Below are positions 35,016 through 46,170 of a stretch of 64,000 bases of DNA, piece after piece (position 1 is the first letter of the stretch; each line of letters starts with the position of its first letter). The position numbers and the translations under genes were made by a program. The notes under the pieces were generated by a model. It was not told the DNA's origin. It did no database searches and saw nothing but the letters and a program-made list of their open reading frames with translations. Source of the DNA: Polytrichum commune (taxonomy: Eukaryota; Streptophyta; Polytrichopsida; Polytrichales; Polytrichaceae); the NCBI GenBank assembly GCA_950295325.1, contig OX485806.1, forward strand, positions 12,896,001-12,960,000, in the 5' to 3' direction.

Positions 35016-35987
35016 TGTCGCAACCCTTGCTAGGTCCCTTAACAATCTTGCCAATTTTCGTTTCTAGCAAAGGTTACGAGCGCTAACCCTTCGCATTCCG
35101 CCATGCTAATGGATAGCTCCTCTAACCCCGGACCAATAGTTCATAGGAGGGAACCAACCCTCCTACTTTGCTTTCGGGACTCACCCCTTAATCGGTAACC
35201 CATTTCCCCAATGTGGACTTCCATCCATGGAAGTCCAATCCTATGTTGATCGTCGCGTTGCCGGAGCAACACTACAACAACCCGAACCATACTAGGCAAC
35301 TATGGCCTCACAATAGGCCAAAGCCCATGGAGGCCTTGCCGTTCGGCCTCGGGTGGGTGAGGCCACACCACCTCACCCATATAAGCCTCTAGGACTTCAC
35401 GCGGGGCCCCTACCCCACCGTCAACCAACCTCTTGTCTCTCTACCAAGAGTTGGGGCCAAGTGGACATTTTCCCTTAGCCGCTGGGCCTAGAAGCCCCCA
35501 GCAGCTTCAGACCATCATAACTTCCTTGTATGATGTCTGATTCCAGCAACCAACCACTCCTTCTTCATCTACGCTTCACGTAGATGCCGATGGACTCCTC
35601 GCTTGCCCCATTCGGGCAAGTCATGAGGACGTTATGGCTGTTTGAACCTTGGCAGTCCCGGGGGTCACTCCCAGGCACTGCTGTACCAGGGCGCTGTCCC
35701 GGGACAGCGCCCCACTCAAATGGCCATAACTCCTAGCTCACACCTCCGATTGAGGTGTTCTTGAGCATTCTAGAATCACCACGCCATGAGCTAGGCATAG
35801 CTCATGGCCTTACCCTTGTGCCTCCTAGTCTCCGTGGGTGGGAGGCGTTCCCAACGCCCGGGGGCCTCACCCACACTAGGATCACTTGGGCCCTCTCACC
35901 AACAGCGCCACAAGTCCCGGGTGTCACTCCGGGGTCCCCCTTGTGCCCATGGTGTTTCGGGCACTCCTCATGGAGAGGTGCGCGACA
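35016..35987 (-). mobile_element. Chromovirus 3' LTR (family C)
   Basis: A 972-bp LTR, TGTCGCGCACC at 35987 to GGGTTGCGACA at 35016 on the - strand. It lies directly downstream of a polypurine tract and shares its whole sequence with the 5' LTR region at 41174 onward. A TATATGG box lies on the - strand near 35377. Confidence 0.85.
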
Positions 35988-36004
35988 CTCACCCCCACCA
36001 AACG
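35988..36004 (-). promoter_or_regulatory. Polypurine tract of the chromovirus
   Basis: The - strand reads CCGTTTGGTGGGGGTGAG immediately before the LTR start TGTCGCG. This is the normal position for plus-strand DNA priming. Confidence 0.7.
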
Positions 36005-36839
36005 GAGTCGATGCCCTCATCGACTATACTCGTAGTCGGCACACCAATTGTCAAGTTGCCATCCTCTATGGTGCGGCATTGTGTTTACCTTAGGGCGCGA
36101 CCCCCACAATGCATCTTCAAATTTGGCATGGTCCCAAAGGTGTCGTTCCTAGGTGGTCCGTTAGCGACCTTGGATCTCTCATCCAAGGACCTAACCTATA
36201 CTAGACCCACCTACTTTGGGACTCACTTGGGTTGCCCCTCCTTTGGGGCCTCCCCCGTTAGGCTCCACTAGCCTAACGTGACACATCTAGGCGAGACCTC
36301 AACGCTTCCACTAAGTTGTCTCGGTTGCAACTCCGAGATGGCTTTCCATTGTTAAGCCACGCCTCGATCGCACGGGGGTGATGCCAAGTCCCGCCCGACT
36401 CGGTTCCCACTTTGCTCTTTCGAGACATGGGTTCATGACTCCCATGCGCCAACTCTCGTTAGTTCGCGGGTAGCACTTTTATGAGCACGCACCATCACCT
36501 TGTCCCCACCCGGACAAGCCCACAACTAAGAAGTTTCTTGGTTTTATCCAAGGCCCCTCCAAGCCATGGCCCCAATTACTCGGCTTACCCAACCTAGTTT
36601 GGCATGTCTATTCCCCCTCTTCCATTAACCAAGCACAAGTACAAGACTAGGACCTCATCTCATACTTTTCTCTTTGCACCACTAAAGTTTGGACTTTATT
36701 CCCTCAAGCCAAAGAACAAGTGCATGTTGTGGAGCAATTAACCTCGAAGCTATGTTTGCTACTAGAGTCTCTCCCCCACTAAAGGAGATTGATGTCCTCA
36801 TCAATGCCTACGCTTCTTTTTATTGGAATGTCTAGCCTT
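36005..36839 (-). other. Chromovirus 3' untranslated region
   Basis: No motif-bearing frame between the chromodomain and the polypurine tract. Its sequence is otherwise unrecognised. Confidence 0.5.
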
Positions 36840-37095
36840 AGTTTCTTCAAAGTGCTTCACCAATTCATTGGTGTTGACCATGTCTCTTGCCGCCACCCAA
36901 GCAGTTTCTTTCTCATGGTATCCTCACCATTTCACCAAGTATTCCTTTGTACTTTTTCTTTCCTTTTCACTTGGGCTTCTTACACTTGAGGATGCCCTCT
37001 TACCTCATGTTCCAAATGACGTCCACAAGGTCGGGAGGTGGCCTAATCACTTGCTTGTGATCGGGCCACAAGGTGTCGTCCTAAAATGACTTTCG
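36840..37095 (-). pseudogene. Chromodomain at the integrase C-terminus, with internal stop
   Basis: The - strand reads KEYLVKW, then TGA, then GYHEKETAWVAARDMVN and ELVKHFEETKA. This is the chromodomain core (EYLVKWxGY...TWE-type) that defines chromoviruses and in active elements guides insertion to marked chromatin. The stop replaces the residue between W and GY. It follows the integrase directly in order. Confidence 0.75.
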
Positions 37096-38240
37096 TAATG
37101 AGACATGAAATGTCGGATGCACTTTGATCTCCGGCGGTAATTCCAACTTATATATGTCCTTGACCACTTGTTCCACAATGGGAAACGGAGCTCCAATTTT
37201 GGACATGAACTTTGGAGTGAGGCCTTCCGGCTAAGTGAAGTTGTTCACATTCAACAACGCCTTTTGGCCCACCTCATTCTCCACTTCGCGTCTTCCGGCA
37301 TTGACTTGCACTCCGTAGCACCTTCGGGCTTTCTCCACCAACAACTTGGTCATCTCCAAGACTTGTTCACGCTTCTTGGCCAAGTCCTCACCATCTTGGT
37401 TGAACTCTAGTGTTGAATGTGCCCCCTCGAGAGCTAGGTTAATAGGTTGGAGCGCATCCACTCCATAAGCCACCACCAAAGACCACCCCTTGGTAGCCAA
37501 GTGCGTGGCTACATTGCAATTACACTCCGCTCGACCCACATAGTCCGCCCAATCTCCTTGGTCCGCCCCCACCAAGTTCCTCAAGTATTGCTTCAAGACT
37601 CCATTCACACGCCCCGATTTCCCATTCATTTGGGAATGCAAGGTCGTGCTAAACCTTAGTTTTATTCCGACCTCCTTAGAGAAATGCATTGAAAATGCAC
37701 TTGTGAACTTTGGATCTTGATCCCACACAATCACTTTTGGCAACCCGTGGTGCCTCAACCATCCTTTGAGAAAAGGCTATGCGGTCTCCAACGCGGTGGC
37801 GGTTCCCACAATCGGCACCATGTGTGCCAACTTGGCAAACCGCTCTACCATCAACAAGATGGCATCATACCCATGTGACTCCGGCAAACTTGTGATCAAG
37901 TCCATGCACATACCATGCCATGGCGCCAACGGGATAGGCAACGGTTGCAAGAAGCCGCCTTGCTTTTGGTAAGAGGCTCGGTTCACTTGGCATTTTGATT
38001 CAAGCCTTCACAAAGTGGGCTATATCTTCCTTTATGCACCGCCAATGGTACCTCTTTGACACCATTCTATGGCGGCTTTTTCTTTCTCCTCTATGGCCGG
38101 CAATAGGACTATCGTATTCCTCCTTCAAAACCGATAGCCTCAACTTGCCTTGTGGCACATATACCCGACTTTGTTTGCACTTGAACAATCCGTCCACCAA
38201 CTTAACCTCTTTGAGCACCTTGCTCTTGCGAAGCTCACCT
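37096..38240 (-). pseudogene. Chromovirus integrase, frameshifted, catalytic Glu lost
   Basis: Pieces in order on -: the zinc-binding region (38218-38000; SPIAGHRGERKSRHRM, AHFVKA); the core start NRASYQKQGGFLQ, with PWHGMCMDLITSLPESHGYD holding the first Asp and LMVERFAKLAHMVP; then KVIVWDQDPKFTSAF with the second Asp; then LHSQMNGKSGRVNGVL. In active copies the last motif reads SERVN, so the third catalytic residue, Glu, is Gly here. The frame changes near 37990 and near 37760. The C-terminal part (to 37231) resembles the usual GPY/F region only weakly. Inactive. Confidence 0.8.
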
Positions 38241-38479
38241 AAAAGTTTTTGTGCTTTGGTGTAGTTAATTTACCCCTCCCGTATCTTGCATCACAAGTTT
38301 CCTTTGCCGGCACACATTAGCCACAAGGTTTGGATGGTTCTCATTGTTTGGAACTCTTCCGGTCTACTTCGCGCATCCGGCACCACATTTCCACGGTCCG
38401 GTTTGTGGATCAAATCCACCTTCATAAGCGCCAAACTATCATGCCTCCGCAATGACTTGGCGTTCACTTACGCTTGTAT

Positions 38480-39600
38480 GTCAAAATACTTTTAGGACAC
38501 ATTGTCCATGTAGACCTTTGCTTTGTGCGACCCCATATAATGTCGCCACATCTTCAAGCAATGCACTACGGCAAAGAAGTTCTTTGTCATGAGTTGGTTG
38601 TCTTCTTTGACAACCATCGAGCTTTATGCTCCCATATGCAATGGCCATCCATCTTACACATAATCCACCATTGGCAAAGGCACTCACCCCCTTATGCACC
38701 TCGAAAGGTTTGTCAAGCTCCGCGAACTTGAGCACGGGCGGCGAAGAGAACTTGGTGTTAAGCTCCCCAAAGACTCGTGACAAACATCATCCCACTCTTG
38801 GGATAGCCATTTCTTCCACAAGTCGCACAAGGTGGGACAACCATTGAGCTTCATGCTCTCATATGCCATGGCCATCCATCTTGCCTCAACATCCGCCAAT
38901 GGTAAAGTCACTCGCCCCCGTATGCACCTCAAAAGGTTTGTCAAACTCCGCGAACTTGAGCACGGGCGGCGAAGAGAACTTGCTCTTAAGCTTCTCAAAG
39001 AGTTGGTGGCAAGGCTCATCCCATTCTTGGGATAGCCATTTCTTTCATAAGTCGCACAAGGTTTGACAACCTTTAAGCTTAATGCTCCCATATGCAATGG
39101 GCATCCATCTTGGATCAACATCCGCCAATGGTAAAGTTAGTCGCCCCCGTATGTACCTCAAAAGGTTTGTCAAATTTCGCAAACTTGAGCACGGGCGGCG
39201 AAGAAAACTTGGTCTTAAGCTCCTTAAAGACTTGGTGGCAAAGCTCATCCCACTTTTGGGATAGCCATTTCTTGCATAAGTTGGACAAGGTCGGACAACC
39301 ATCGAGATTCATGCTCTTATATGCAATGGCCATCCATTTTGCCTCAACATCCGCCAATGCTAAAGTCACTCGCCCCCGTATGCACCTCAAAAGGTTTGTC
39401 AAAGTCCGCGAACTTAAGCACGGGCGGCGAAGAGAACTTGTTTTTGAGCCCCCCAAAGGCTTGGTGACAAGGTTCATCCCACTCTTGGGATAGCCATTTT
39501 CCTCAATAAGTTGAATAAGGTCCTAGCAACCTTAGAAAACTCTCGAATGAAGTTGTGGTACTAATTGGCTAGGCCAACAAATGACCTAAGCCCTTTTGAA
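38480..39600 (-). pseudogene. Chromovirus RT end and RNase H, with fourfold internal duplication
   Basis: The RT connection segment is seen at 39600-39525: KGLRSFVGLAN, stop, YHNFIREFSK. RNase H follows with SSPPVLKFAELDKPFEVH and MAIAYGSIKLDGCQRRQPTH. Between them the region at the RT-RNase H boundary is repeated four times (38612-39524). Because the period is 228-229 bp the copies fall into different frames. The RT catalytic part with YxDD was not found; DNA from 39600 to 39880 does not match it, so most of RT is deleted. Confidence 0.7.
38612..39524 (-). repeat. Four tandem copies of a 228-229-bp RT/RNase H segment
   Basis: Units start at 38612, 38838, 39067 and 39296 (each at CAACC...GAGC/AAGC). 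The marker AGCACGGGCGGCGAAGA recurs at 38731, 38959, 39188 and 39417. Unit identity is high by eye. The first unit in + order continues into normal RNase H coding DNA. Confidence 0.85.
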
Positions 39601-39879
39601 TCAAGGGCCAATTCTCCTTTTGGATTGCCTTGACATTCTTCATGTTCGTCCACCAACTTCATTTATCACCACATACCTCAAGAGCTCAATCTCTCGTTGA
39701 GCAAAGTTATTTTTCACTTCTTGGCGGTAATTTTTTTTTGGGCAACACATTGGTGAATACATCCTTGTATTTCACCAACATCACACCAATGTTGTTTGGG
39801 GGAGGCCCATCTTTCCTAGCCTCCCCATACGTTCCTTGGAGTTGCTCCAATTGAACCACGACCATTATGTTATTTTATT
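39601..39879 (-). other. Chromovirus internal DNA without recognisable RT core
   Basis: Short stretch where the RT palm should lie. I see no YxDD or other RT motif, and an ATTTT run sits near 39870-39890. Probably the scar of a deletion. Confidence 0.4.
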
Positions 39880-40209
39880 TTATTTTATTCGGTCCATTAA
39901 GACCAAATTCAACTTAGGTCCTCCTACCATAGGAGTCATTGTTAATTTGAACTTCAATTCTTTGCCATTATGACACATCATAATGCACCGCAAGCACACC
40001 GGCTTGCACCTCACATCTATCATGTGAGTTTCAAAGAAGGCGGCCTTCACAATGACATGCATTTTATCTATTTCACTTGGTGTGAAATTTTGACAAAAAT
40101 CCAATGTCCCACATTGAAAGGTTACATGCATCGCGGCCTCCTTTGTCTCATGCGGTTTGCCCTTTCCAAACCGCACCTTGGTGGGCTTGCCCGCTCTACC
40201 AATCGGCAA
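39880..40209 (-). pseudogene. Chromovirus protease-RT linker remnant
   Basis: A 109-codon open frame with AMHVTFQCGTLDFCQNFTPS, IDKMHVIVKAAFFETHMIDV and ELKFKLTMTPMVGGPKLN. The order of motifs recalls the retropepsin fold after the flap in Ty3 elements, but the active-site D-S/T-G is not visible. The assignment rests mainly on position between gag and RT. Confidence 0.45.
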
Positions 40210-40229
40210 GCCCCAACTCCCTTATGAGT

Positions 40230-41060
40230 TTTGGGCTCAAGAAGGCATGGCTTGCCTCTTTGTCAACCCATTAGACGTTTGTCCCATTCATTTGAGCCTC
40301 AAGATATAAAATAGTTGGCCTTGGCTTAAGGCTACTAGCCTTGGCCACAAAACCATCGTCTAACATTTGGTCCTCGGCAACACCATGAGTTTGGCTTGGT
40401 CCGCAAGGCCAACTTTTAACACTCCGTCCGTGGCACAAATATGATCTAGCTTGGTACCACCAAACCACCTTCTCACATTTCGTCCACGGCACGAGCTAGC
40501 ATGATTTGCCTTGGTATAATGGGCCAAACTACTTGCGCTCATTTCCTTGGGGCCTCTTTCGGCTAAACCCACTTTGTGGTGATGTGCCGTCCAACTTCTT
40601 CTTAGGAACATCGGCTCCAATGCTCTTCAAATCTTTATGATTCGCACTACGTCCTCAAGATGCTTTGGGGTCTTGAACATGGTTTTCACCACCCGCTTTT
40701 GAAACCCACCTAAAATGATGCATTTCTTAGAAAGCTCGTCCATCCTAGATGTACCATTCATTTGGGTGTGAAATTCGCACATATACGCCTTAAGAGACCC
40801 CGTGTGCCTCATGTGCCCCAAGTTCATTTCAACATCACCACCTTCTAAGCATTTCGAATTGGAATTTCAATCCAACATTAATGCCCTCCAAGGTTTTGGG
40901 TGCATTCAGTATTCTAGCCCCCGAATACTTTTCGAGGTTTGCGGGAGCCTTTTCAAAGCACTCCTCCATTTTCCTCACCGAATCCACCCCCATGCCCACC
41001 ATTGTCATTAGAACCAATGGTATGGTCAAATTCCATTTACACATGATCTTTGTTCCAATT
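40230..41060 (-). pseudogene. Chromovirus gag remnant, frameshifted
   Basis: Several short frames in series: VRKMEECFEKAPANLEKYSG (near 40980), then SLKAYMCEFHTQMNGTSRMD and ELSKKCIILGGFQKRVVKTM (40827-40627), typical of the end of a Ty3-type capsid domain, then degraded sequence with no clear knuckle. It starts about 90 bp after the primer site. Confidence 0.55.
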
Positions 41061-41151
41061 TGAGCCTCACACCCTTTTGGAAACCCCGGGTCACCATCAT
41101 AACCCGCTTATATGATAGCCATGCTTCCCTCAAAGTGCTAGCTCAAATATT

Positions 41152-41171
41152 GGAACCCTGCTCTGATACCA
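41152..41171 (-). promoter_or_regulatory. Primer binding site, initiator Met tRNA type
   Basis: The - strand reads TGGTATCAGAGCAGGGTTCC two bases after the LTR end GGGTTGCGACA. TGGTATCAGAGC is the standard plant site complementary to the 3' end of the initiator Met tRNA. It proves that 41174 is the inner edge of the 5' LTR. Confidence 0.9.
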
Positions 41172-41173
41172 AG

Positions 41174-43125
41174 TGTCGCAACCCTTGCTAGGTCCCTTAA
41201 CAATCTTGCCAATTTTCGTTTCTAGCAAAGGTTACGAGCGCTAACCCTTCGCGTTCCGCCATGCTAATGGATAGTTTGTCGCAACCTTTGCTAACCCCCT
41301 TAGCAATCTTGCCAATTTTCAATTCTAGCAAAGGTTACGAGCGCTAACCATTCGCATTCTGCCATGCTAATGGTTAGCTCCTCCTACCCCGGACCTTATA
41401 GTTCATAGGAGGGAACCAACCCTCCTACTTTGCTTTAGGGACTCACCCCTTAATTGGTAACCCATTCCTAGATGTGGACTTCCATCCATGGAAGTCCAAT
41501 CCCATGTTGATCATCGCGTTGCCGGAGCAACACTACAACAACCCGAACCATACTAGGCAACTATGGCCTCACATTGGGTCAATGCCCATGGAGGCCGTGC
41601 CGTTCGGCCTCGGGTGGGTGAGGCCACACCACCTCACCCATATAAGCCTCTAGGACTCTACGCGGGGCCCCTACCCCACCGTCAACCAACCTCTTGTCTC
41701 TCTACCAAGAGTTGGGGCCAAGTGGACATTTTCCCTTAGCCGCTGGGCCTAGAAGCCCCCAGCAGCTTCAGACCATCATAACTTCCTTGTATGATGTCTG
41801 ATCATAACAACCAACCACTCCATCTTCATCTACGCTTCACGTAGATGCCGATGGACTCCTCACTTGCCCCATTTGGGCAAGTCTTCAGGAAGTTATGCCT
41901 GTTTGAACCTTGGCAGTCCCGGGAATCACTCCCAGGCACTGCTGTAGCAGGGCGCTGTCCCGGGACAGCGCCCCACTCAAATGGCCATAACTCCTAGCTC
42001 ACACCTCCGATTGAGGTGATCTTGAGCATTCTAGAATCACCACGCCATGAGCTACGCATAGCTCATGGCCTCACCCTCATGCCTCCTAGTCTTTGTGGGT
42101 GGGAGGCGTTCCCAACGCCCGGGGCCCTCACCCACACTAGGATCACTTGGGCCCTCTCACCAACGGCGCCACAAGTCCCGGGTGTCACTCCCGGGGTCCC
42201 CCTTGTGCCCATGGTGTTTCGGGCACTCCTCATGGAGAGGTGCGCGACATAGCTCCTCTTACCCCGGACCAATAGTTCATAGGAGGGAACCAACCCTCCT
42301 ACTTTGCTTTCGGGACTCACCCCTTAATCGGTAACCCATTTCCCCAATGTGGACTTCCATCCATGGAAGTCCAATCCTATGTTGATCATCGCGTTGCCGG
42401 AGCAACACTACAACAACCCGAACCATACTAGGCAACTATGGCCTCACAATGGGCCAATGCCCATGGAGGCCGTGCCGTTCAGCCTCGGGTGGGTGAGGCC
42501 ACACCACCTCACCCATATAAGCCTCTAGGACTCTATGCGGAGCCCCTACCCCACCGCCAACCAACCTCTTGTCTCTCTACCAAGAGTTGGGGCCAAGTGG
42601 ACATTTTCCCTTAGCTGCTGGGCCTAGAACCCCCCCAGCAGCTTCAGACCATCATAACTTCCTTGTATGATGTATGATCATAACAACCAACCACTCCATC
42701 TTCATCTACGCTTCACGTAGATGCCGATGGACTCCTCACTTGCCCCATTCGGGCAAGTCTTCAGGAAGTTATGCCTGTTTGAACCTTGGCAGTCCCGGGA
42801 ATCACTCCCAGGCACTGCTGTAGCAGGGCGCTGTCCCGGGACAGCGCCCCACTCAAATGGCCATAACTCCTAGCTCACACCTCCGATTGAGGTGATCTTG
42901 AGCATTCTAGAATCACCACGCCATGAGCTACGCATAGCTCATGGCCTCACCCTCATGCCTCCTAGTCTTTGTGGGTGGGAGGCGTTCCCAACGCCCGGGG
43001 CCCTCACCCACACTAGGATCACTTGGGCCCTCTCACCAACGGCGCCACAAGTCCCGGGTGTCACTCCCGGGGTCCCCCTTGTGCCCATGGTGTTTCGGGC
43101 ACTCCTCATGGAGAGGTGCGCGACA
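41174..43125 (-). mobile_element. Chromovirus 5' LTR, split by a nested LTR
   Basis: The first 103 bp (41174-41276) and 42250-43125 together make one full LTR of about 974 bp once the 5-bp duplication is discounted, equal to the 3' LTR. It is interrupted by a complete family C LTR at 41277-42249. The duplication is TAGTT on the left and TAGCT on the right, one mismatch. Confidence 0.75.
41277..42249 (-). mobile_element. Family C solo LTR inserted in the chromovirus 5' LTR
   Basis: A complete 973-bp LTR, TGTCGCAACCTTTGC to GGTGCGCGACA on +, flanked by TAGTT (41272-41276) and TAGCT (42250-42254). No internal region remains. Confidence 0.75.
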
Positions 43126-44876
43126 TAGCTCCTCTTACCCCGGACCAATAGTTCATAGGAGGGAACCAACCCTCCTACTTTGCTTTCGGGGCTCACCCCT
43201 TAATCGGTAACCCATTTCCCCAATGTGGACTTCCATCCATGGAAGTCCAATCCTATGTTGATCATCGCGTTGCCGGAGCAACACTACAACAACCCGAACC
43301 ATACTAGGCAACTATGGCCTCACAATGGGCCAATGCCCATGGAGGCCGTGCCGTTCAGCCTCGGGTGGGTGAGGCCACACCACCTCACCCATATAAGCCT
43401 CTAGGACTCTATGCGGAGCCCCTACCCCACCGCCAACCAACCTCTTGTCTCTCTACCAAGAGTTGGGGCCAAGTGGACATTTTCCCTTAGCTGCTGGGCC
43501 TAGAACCCCCCCAGCAGCTTCAGACCATCATAACTTCCTTGTATGATGTATGATCATAACAACCAACCACTCCATCTTCATCTACGCTTCACGTAGATGC
43601 CGATGGACTCCTCACTTGCCCCATTCGGACAAGTCTTGAGGAAGTTATGCCTGTTTGAACCTTGGCAGTACCGGGAATCACTCCCAGGCACTGCTGTACG
43701 AGGGCGCTGTCCCGGGACAGCACCCCACTCAAATGGCCATAACTCCTAGCTCCCACCTCCGATTGAGGTGATCTTGAGCATTCTAGAATCACCACGCCAT
43801 GAGCTACGCATAGCTCATGGCCTCACCCTCATGCCTCCTAGTCTTTGTGGGTGGGAGGCGTTCCCAACGCCCGGGGCCCTCACCCACACTAGGATCACTT
43901 GGGCCCTCTCACCAACGGCGCCACAAGTCCCGGGTGTCACTCCCGGGGTCCCCCTTGTGCCCATGGTGTTTCGGGCACTCCTCATGGAGAGGTGCGCGAC
44001 ATAGCTCCTCTTACCCCGGACCAATAGTTCATAGGAGGGAACCAACCCTCCTACTTTGCTTTCGGGACTCACCCCTTAATCGGTAACCCATTTCCCCAAT
44101 GTGGACTTCCATCCATGGAAGTCCAATCCTATGTTGATCATCGCGTTGCCGGAGCAACACTACAACAACCCGAACCATACTAGGCAACTATGGCCTCACA
44201 ATGGGCCAATGCCCATGGAGGCCGTGCCGTTCAGCCTCGGGTGGGTGAGGCCACACCACCTCACCCATATAAGCCTCTAGGACTCTATGCGGAGCCCCTA
44301 CCCCACCGCCAACCAACCTCTTGTCTCTCTACCAAGAGTTGGGGCCAAGTGGACATTTTCCCTTAGCTGCTGGGCCTAGAACCCCCCCAGCAGCTTCAGA
44401 CCATCATAACTTCCTTGTATGATGTATGATCATAACAACCAACCACTCCATCTTCATCTACGCTTCACGTAGATGCCGATGGACTCCTCACTTGCCCCAT
44501 TCGGACAAGTCTTGAGGAAGTTATGCCTGTTTGAACCTTGGCAGTACCGGGAATCACTCCCAGGCACTGCTGTACGAGGGCGCTGTCCCGGGACAGCACC
44601 CCACTCAAATGGCCATAACTCCTAGCTCCCACCTCCGATTGAGGTGATCTTGAGCATTCTAGAATCACCACGCCATGAGCTACGCATAGCTCATGGCTTC
44701 ACCCTCATGCCTCCTAGTCTTTGTGGGTGGGAGGCGTTCCCAACGCCCGGGGCCCTCACCCACACTAGGATCACTTGGGCCCTCTCACCAACGGCGCCAC
44801 AAGTCCCGGGTGTCACTCCGGGGTCCCCCTTGTGCCCATGGTGTTTTAGGCACTCGTCATGGAGAGGTGCGCGACA
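42250..44876 (-). repeat. Tandem array of three 876-bp LTR-derived units
   Basis: Units 42250-43125, 43126-44001 and 44002-44876 each run from TAGCTCCTCTTACC to GTGCGCGACA, that is, an LTR minus its U5-end 98 bp. The junction GCGACATAGCTCC is the same as at the nested insertion edge. Shared variants (CATTCGGACAAGTCTTGAGG, GTACGAGGGCG) show the last two units are closest relatives. Repeated 78- to 89-aa ORFs here are not genes. Confidence 0.9.
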
Positions 44877-45895
44877 GTTCCGCTTGGCGGGACCACCCTC
44901 TGGATTTCCGCCAGGAGATCCTTCATCGTCCGTGAATACTTCACGAGGATGGGGAGGGTCTGCCTGGCGGAAGCGGGATCTCCGGACTCCATAATCCGGT
45001 CGTAGAGATGTGCCTTGTTCACGATCTCCGCCGGATGACCCACCAGCTCCCGGATCCGGCTGAAGAGCACTGCCTGCTCCGCATGGTACTTCCGGATCTC
45101 CTCGCTCTTCTGACTCAGCTCCTGAGTCATAGCCGATACCTATGCGGTGAGGTGGGCGTTCTCCGTCTTCGCCTGCTCCAGCTCCTTCCGGTCCGCCCTC
45201 TTTGCCAATTCCCGGAGAATGTTTCCGGGTCCGCAGTCGTCCAGAGCATGGTTCGCCCCCTTGACGATGTGCTCCAGTCGGTAATATTGGGTCTTGAGGT
45301 CCTCCATGCCCTCCTGGAACCGTTTGAACGGATTCTCCGGAAAGTCCCAAGCGGATAGGTCCACATTCCGCCATGGGGTCTCCCGGCTGGGTCCGGCTTC
45401 CGGAAGCAGCTTGTAGGTGACCTCATCCGCCGCTATTGTGAACAGGTCCTCCTCCTCTGCCGTGATGCAGTCGAAATGCTGGTAGAGGTGCAAAATGAAA
45501 GGGGAGAGGAAGGAGGGTTTCCGACCAATATGGGGGAGGGCCCGCCCCACTATCTCCTGGATAATCAGCCCCCAGTTCACCGGCTGGACTCCGGACATGG
45601 CACCGAACAGCGTGTTAGCCATGGTAAGGCTGATCCGCTTCGGCTTGTCCGGGTTAAGGATAGGCAGGAGGAATTCCAACACCCTCCTTTCCCTTAGGTT
45701 CCGGCAGTTCCCGGGGTGGAAGCCGTCCTTCGGATCCGCGTCCCCTCTAAATTTTCCGGCGAACAAGCCGTCACGGCGGCCGGCCCATCCTTCCGTAATC
45801 CCCCGAGGAAACCCGTAGACCCGGTTCCAAATATCCGGAGTCCAGTGTTCCGGATCTCTCCTCTTTGTCCCTAACCACTGGTTTCCTCTCTCAAA
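44877..45895 (-). pseudogene. Family D ORF, N-terminal folded domain and coiled coil
   Basis: Frame from about 45895 down to 44877 with one TAG (near 45140, between AHLTA and VSAM). Visible parts: HWTPDIWNRVYGFPRG; DGFHPGNCRNLRERRVLEFL; LTMANTLFGAMSGVQPVNWG; FLSPFILHLYQHFDCITAEE; then a charged helical segment, LRELAKRADRKELEQAKTEN, and YHAEQAVLFSRIRELVGHPA. The first part looks like a compact alpha-rich domain of the kind found in plant transposon proteins of unknown role. In the full element it would be joined to the Ser/Pro/Arg-rich tail seen at 6689-7645. Function unknown; a gag-like role is only an inference. Confidence 0.55.
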
Positions 45896-46170
45896 CTTAA
45901 ACTCTCGGAGAGTATCTTCGGCTCGGAGGTTCTAGGGTTTGGCTAGCAACCCCGTGCAGCCCATAACCCGGAGATCCTCCGCGAGCTCCTGTAGCTCCCT
46001 ATCCTCTCTCAGAATTGCAGGGATGAGGGCTTTGAGCGGAACCAGGATAGGTTCCCTCTGATCCTCTTCCCGTGCTTCCGGCATTTTCCTCTTCTCTCAG
46101 TTTCCGGCTCAACCCTCTCTTCCGGATTCCTTCCCTTCCGTCTAATTGCCACAGAGTCCCGGCAAGCCCA
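44877..46170 (-). mobile_element. Family D element, copy 2, right part
   Basis: Begins at GTTCCGCTTGGCGGG, matching family D copy 1 at about 7425, and continues through the N-terminal half of the ORF that copy 1 has lost. It is cut at 46170 by a family B LTR. The family D end CCCACA is not present on this side. Confidence 0.7.

Noticed and set aside
42016-44935. Repeated 78-, 85- and 89-aa ORFs every 876 bp
   Set aside because: They are copies of one LTR segment read in several frames, with no motif; the ORF repetition comes from the LTR array.
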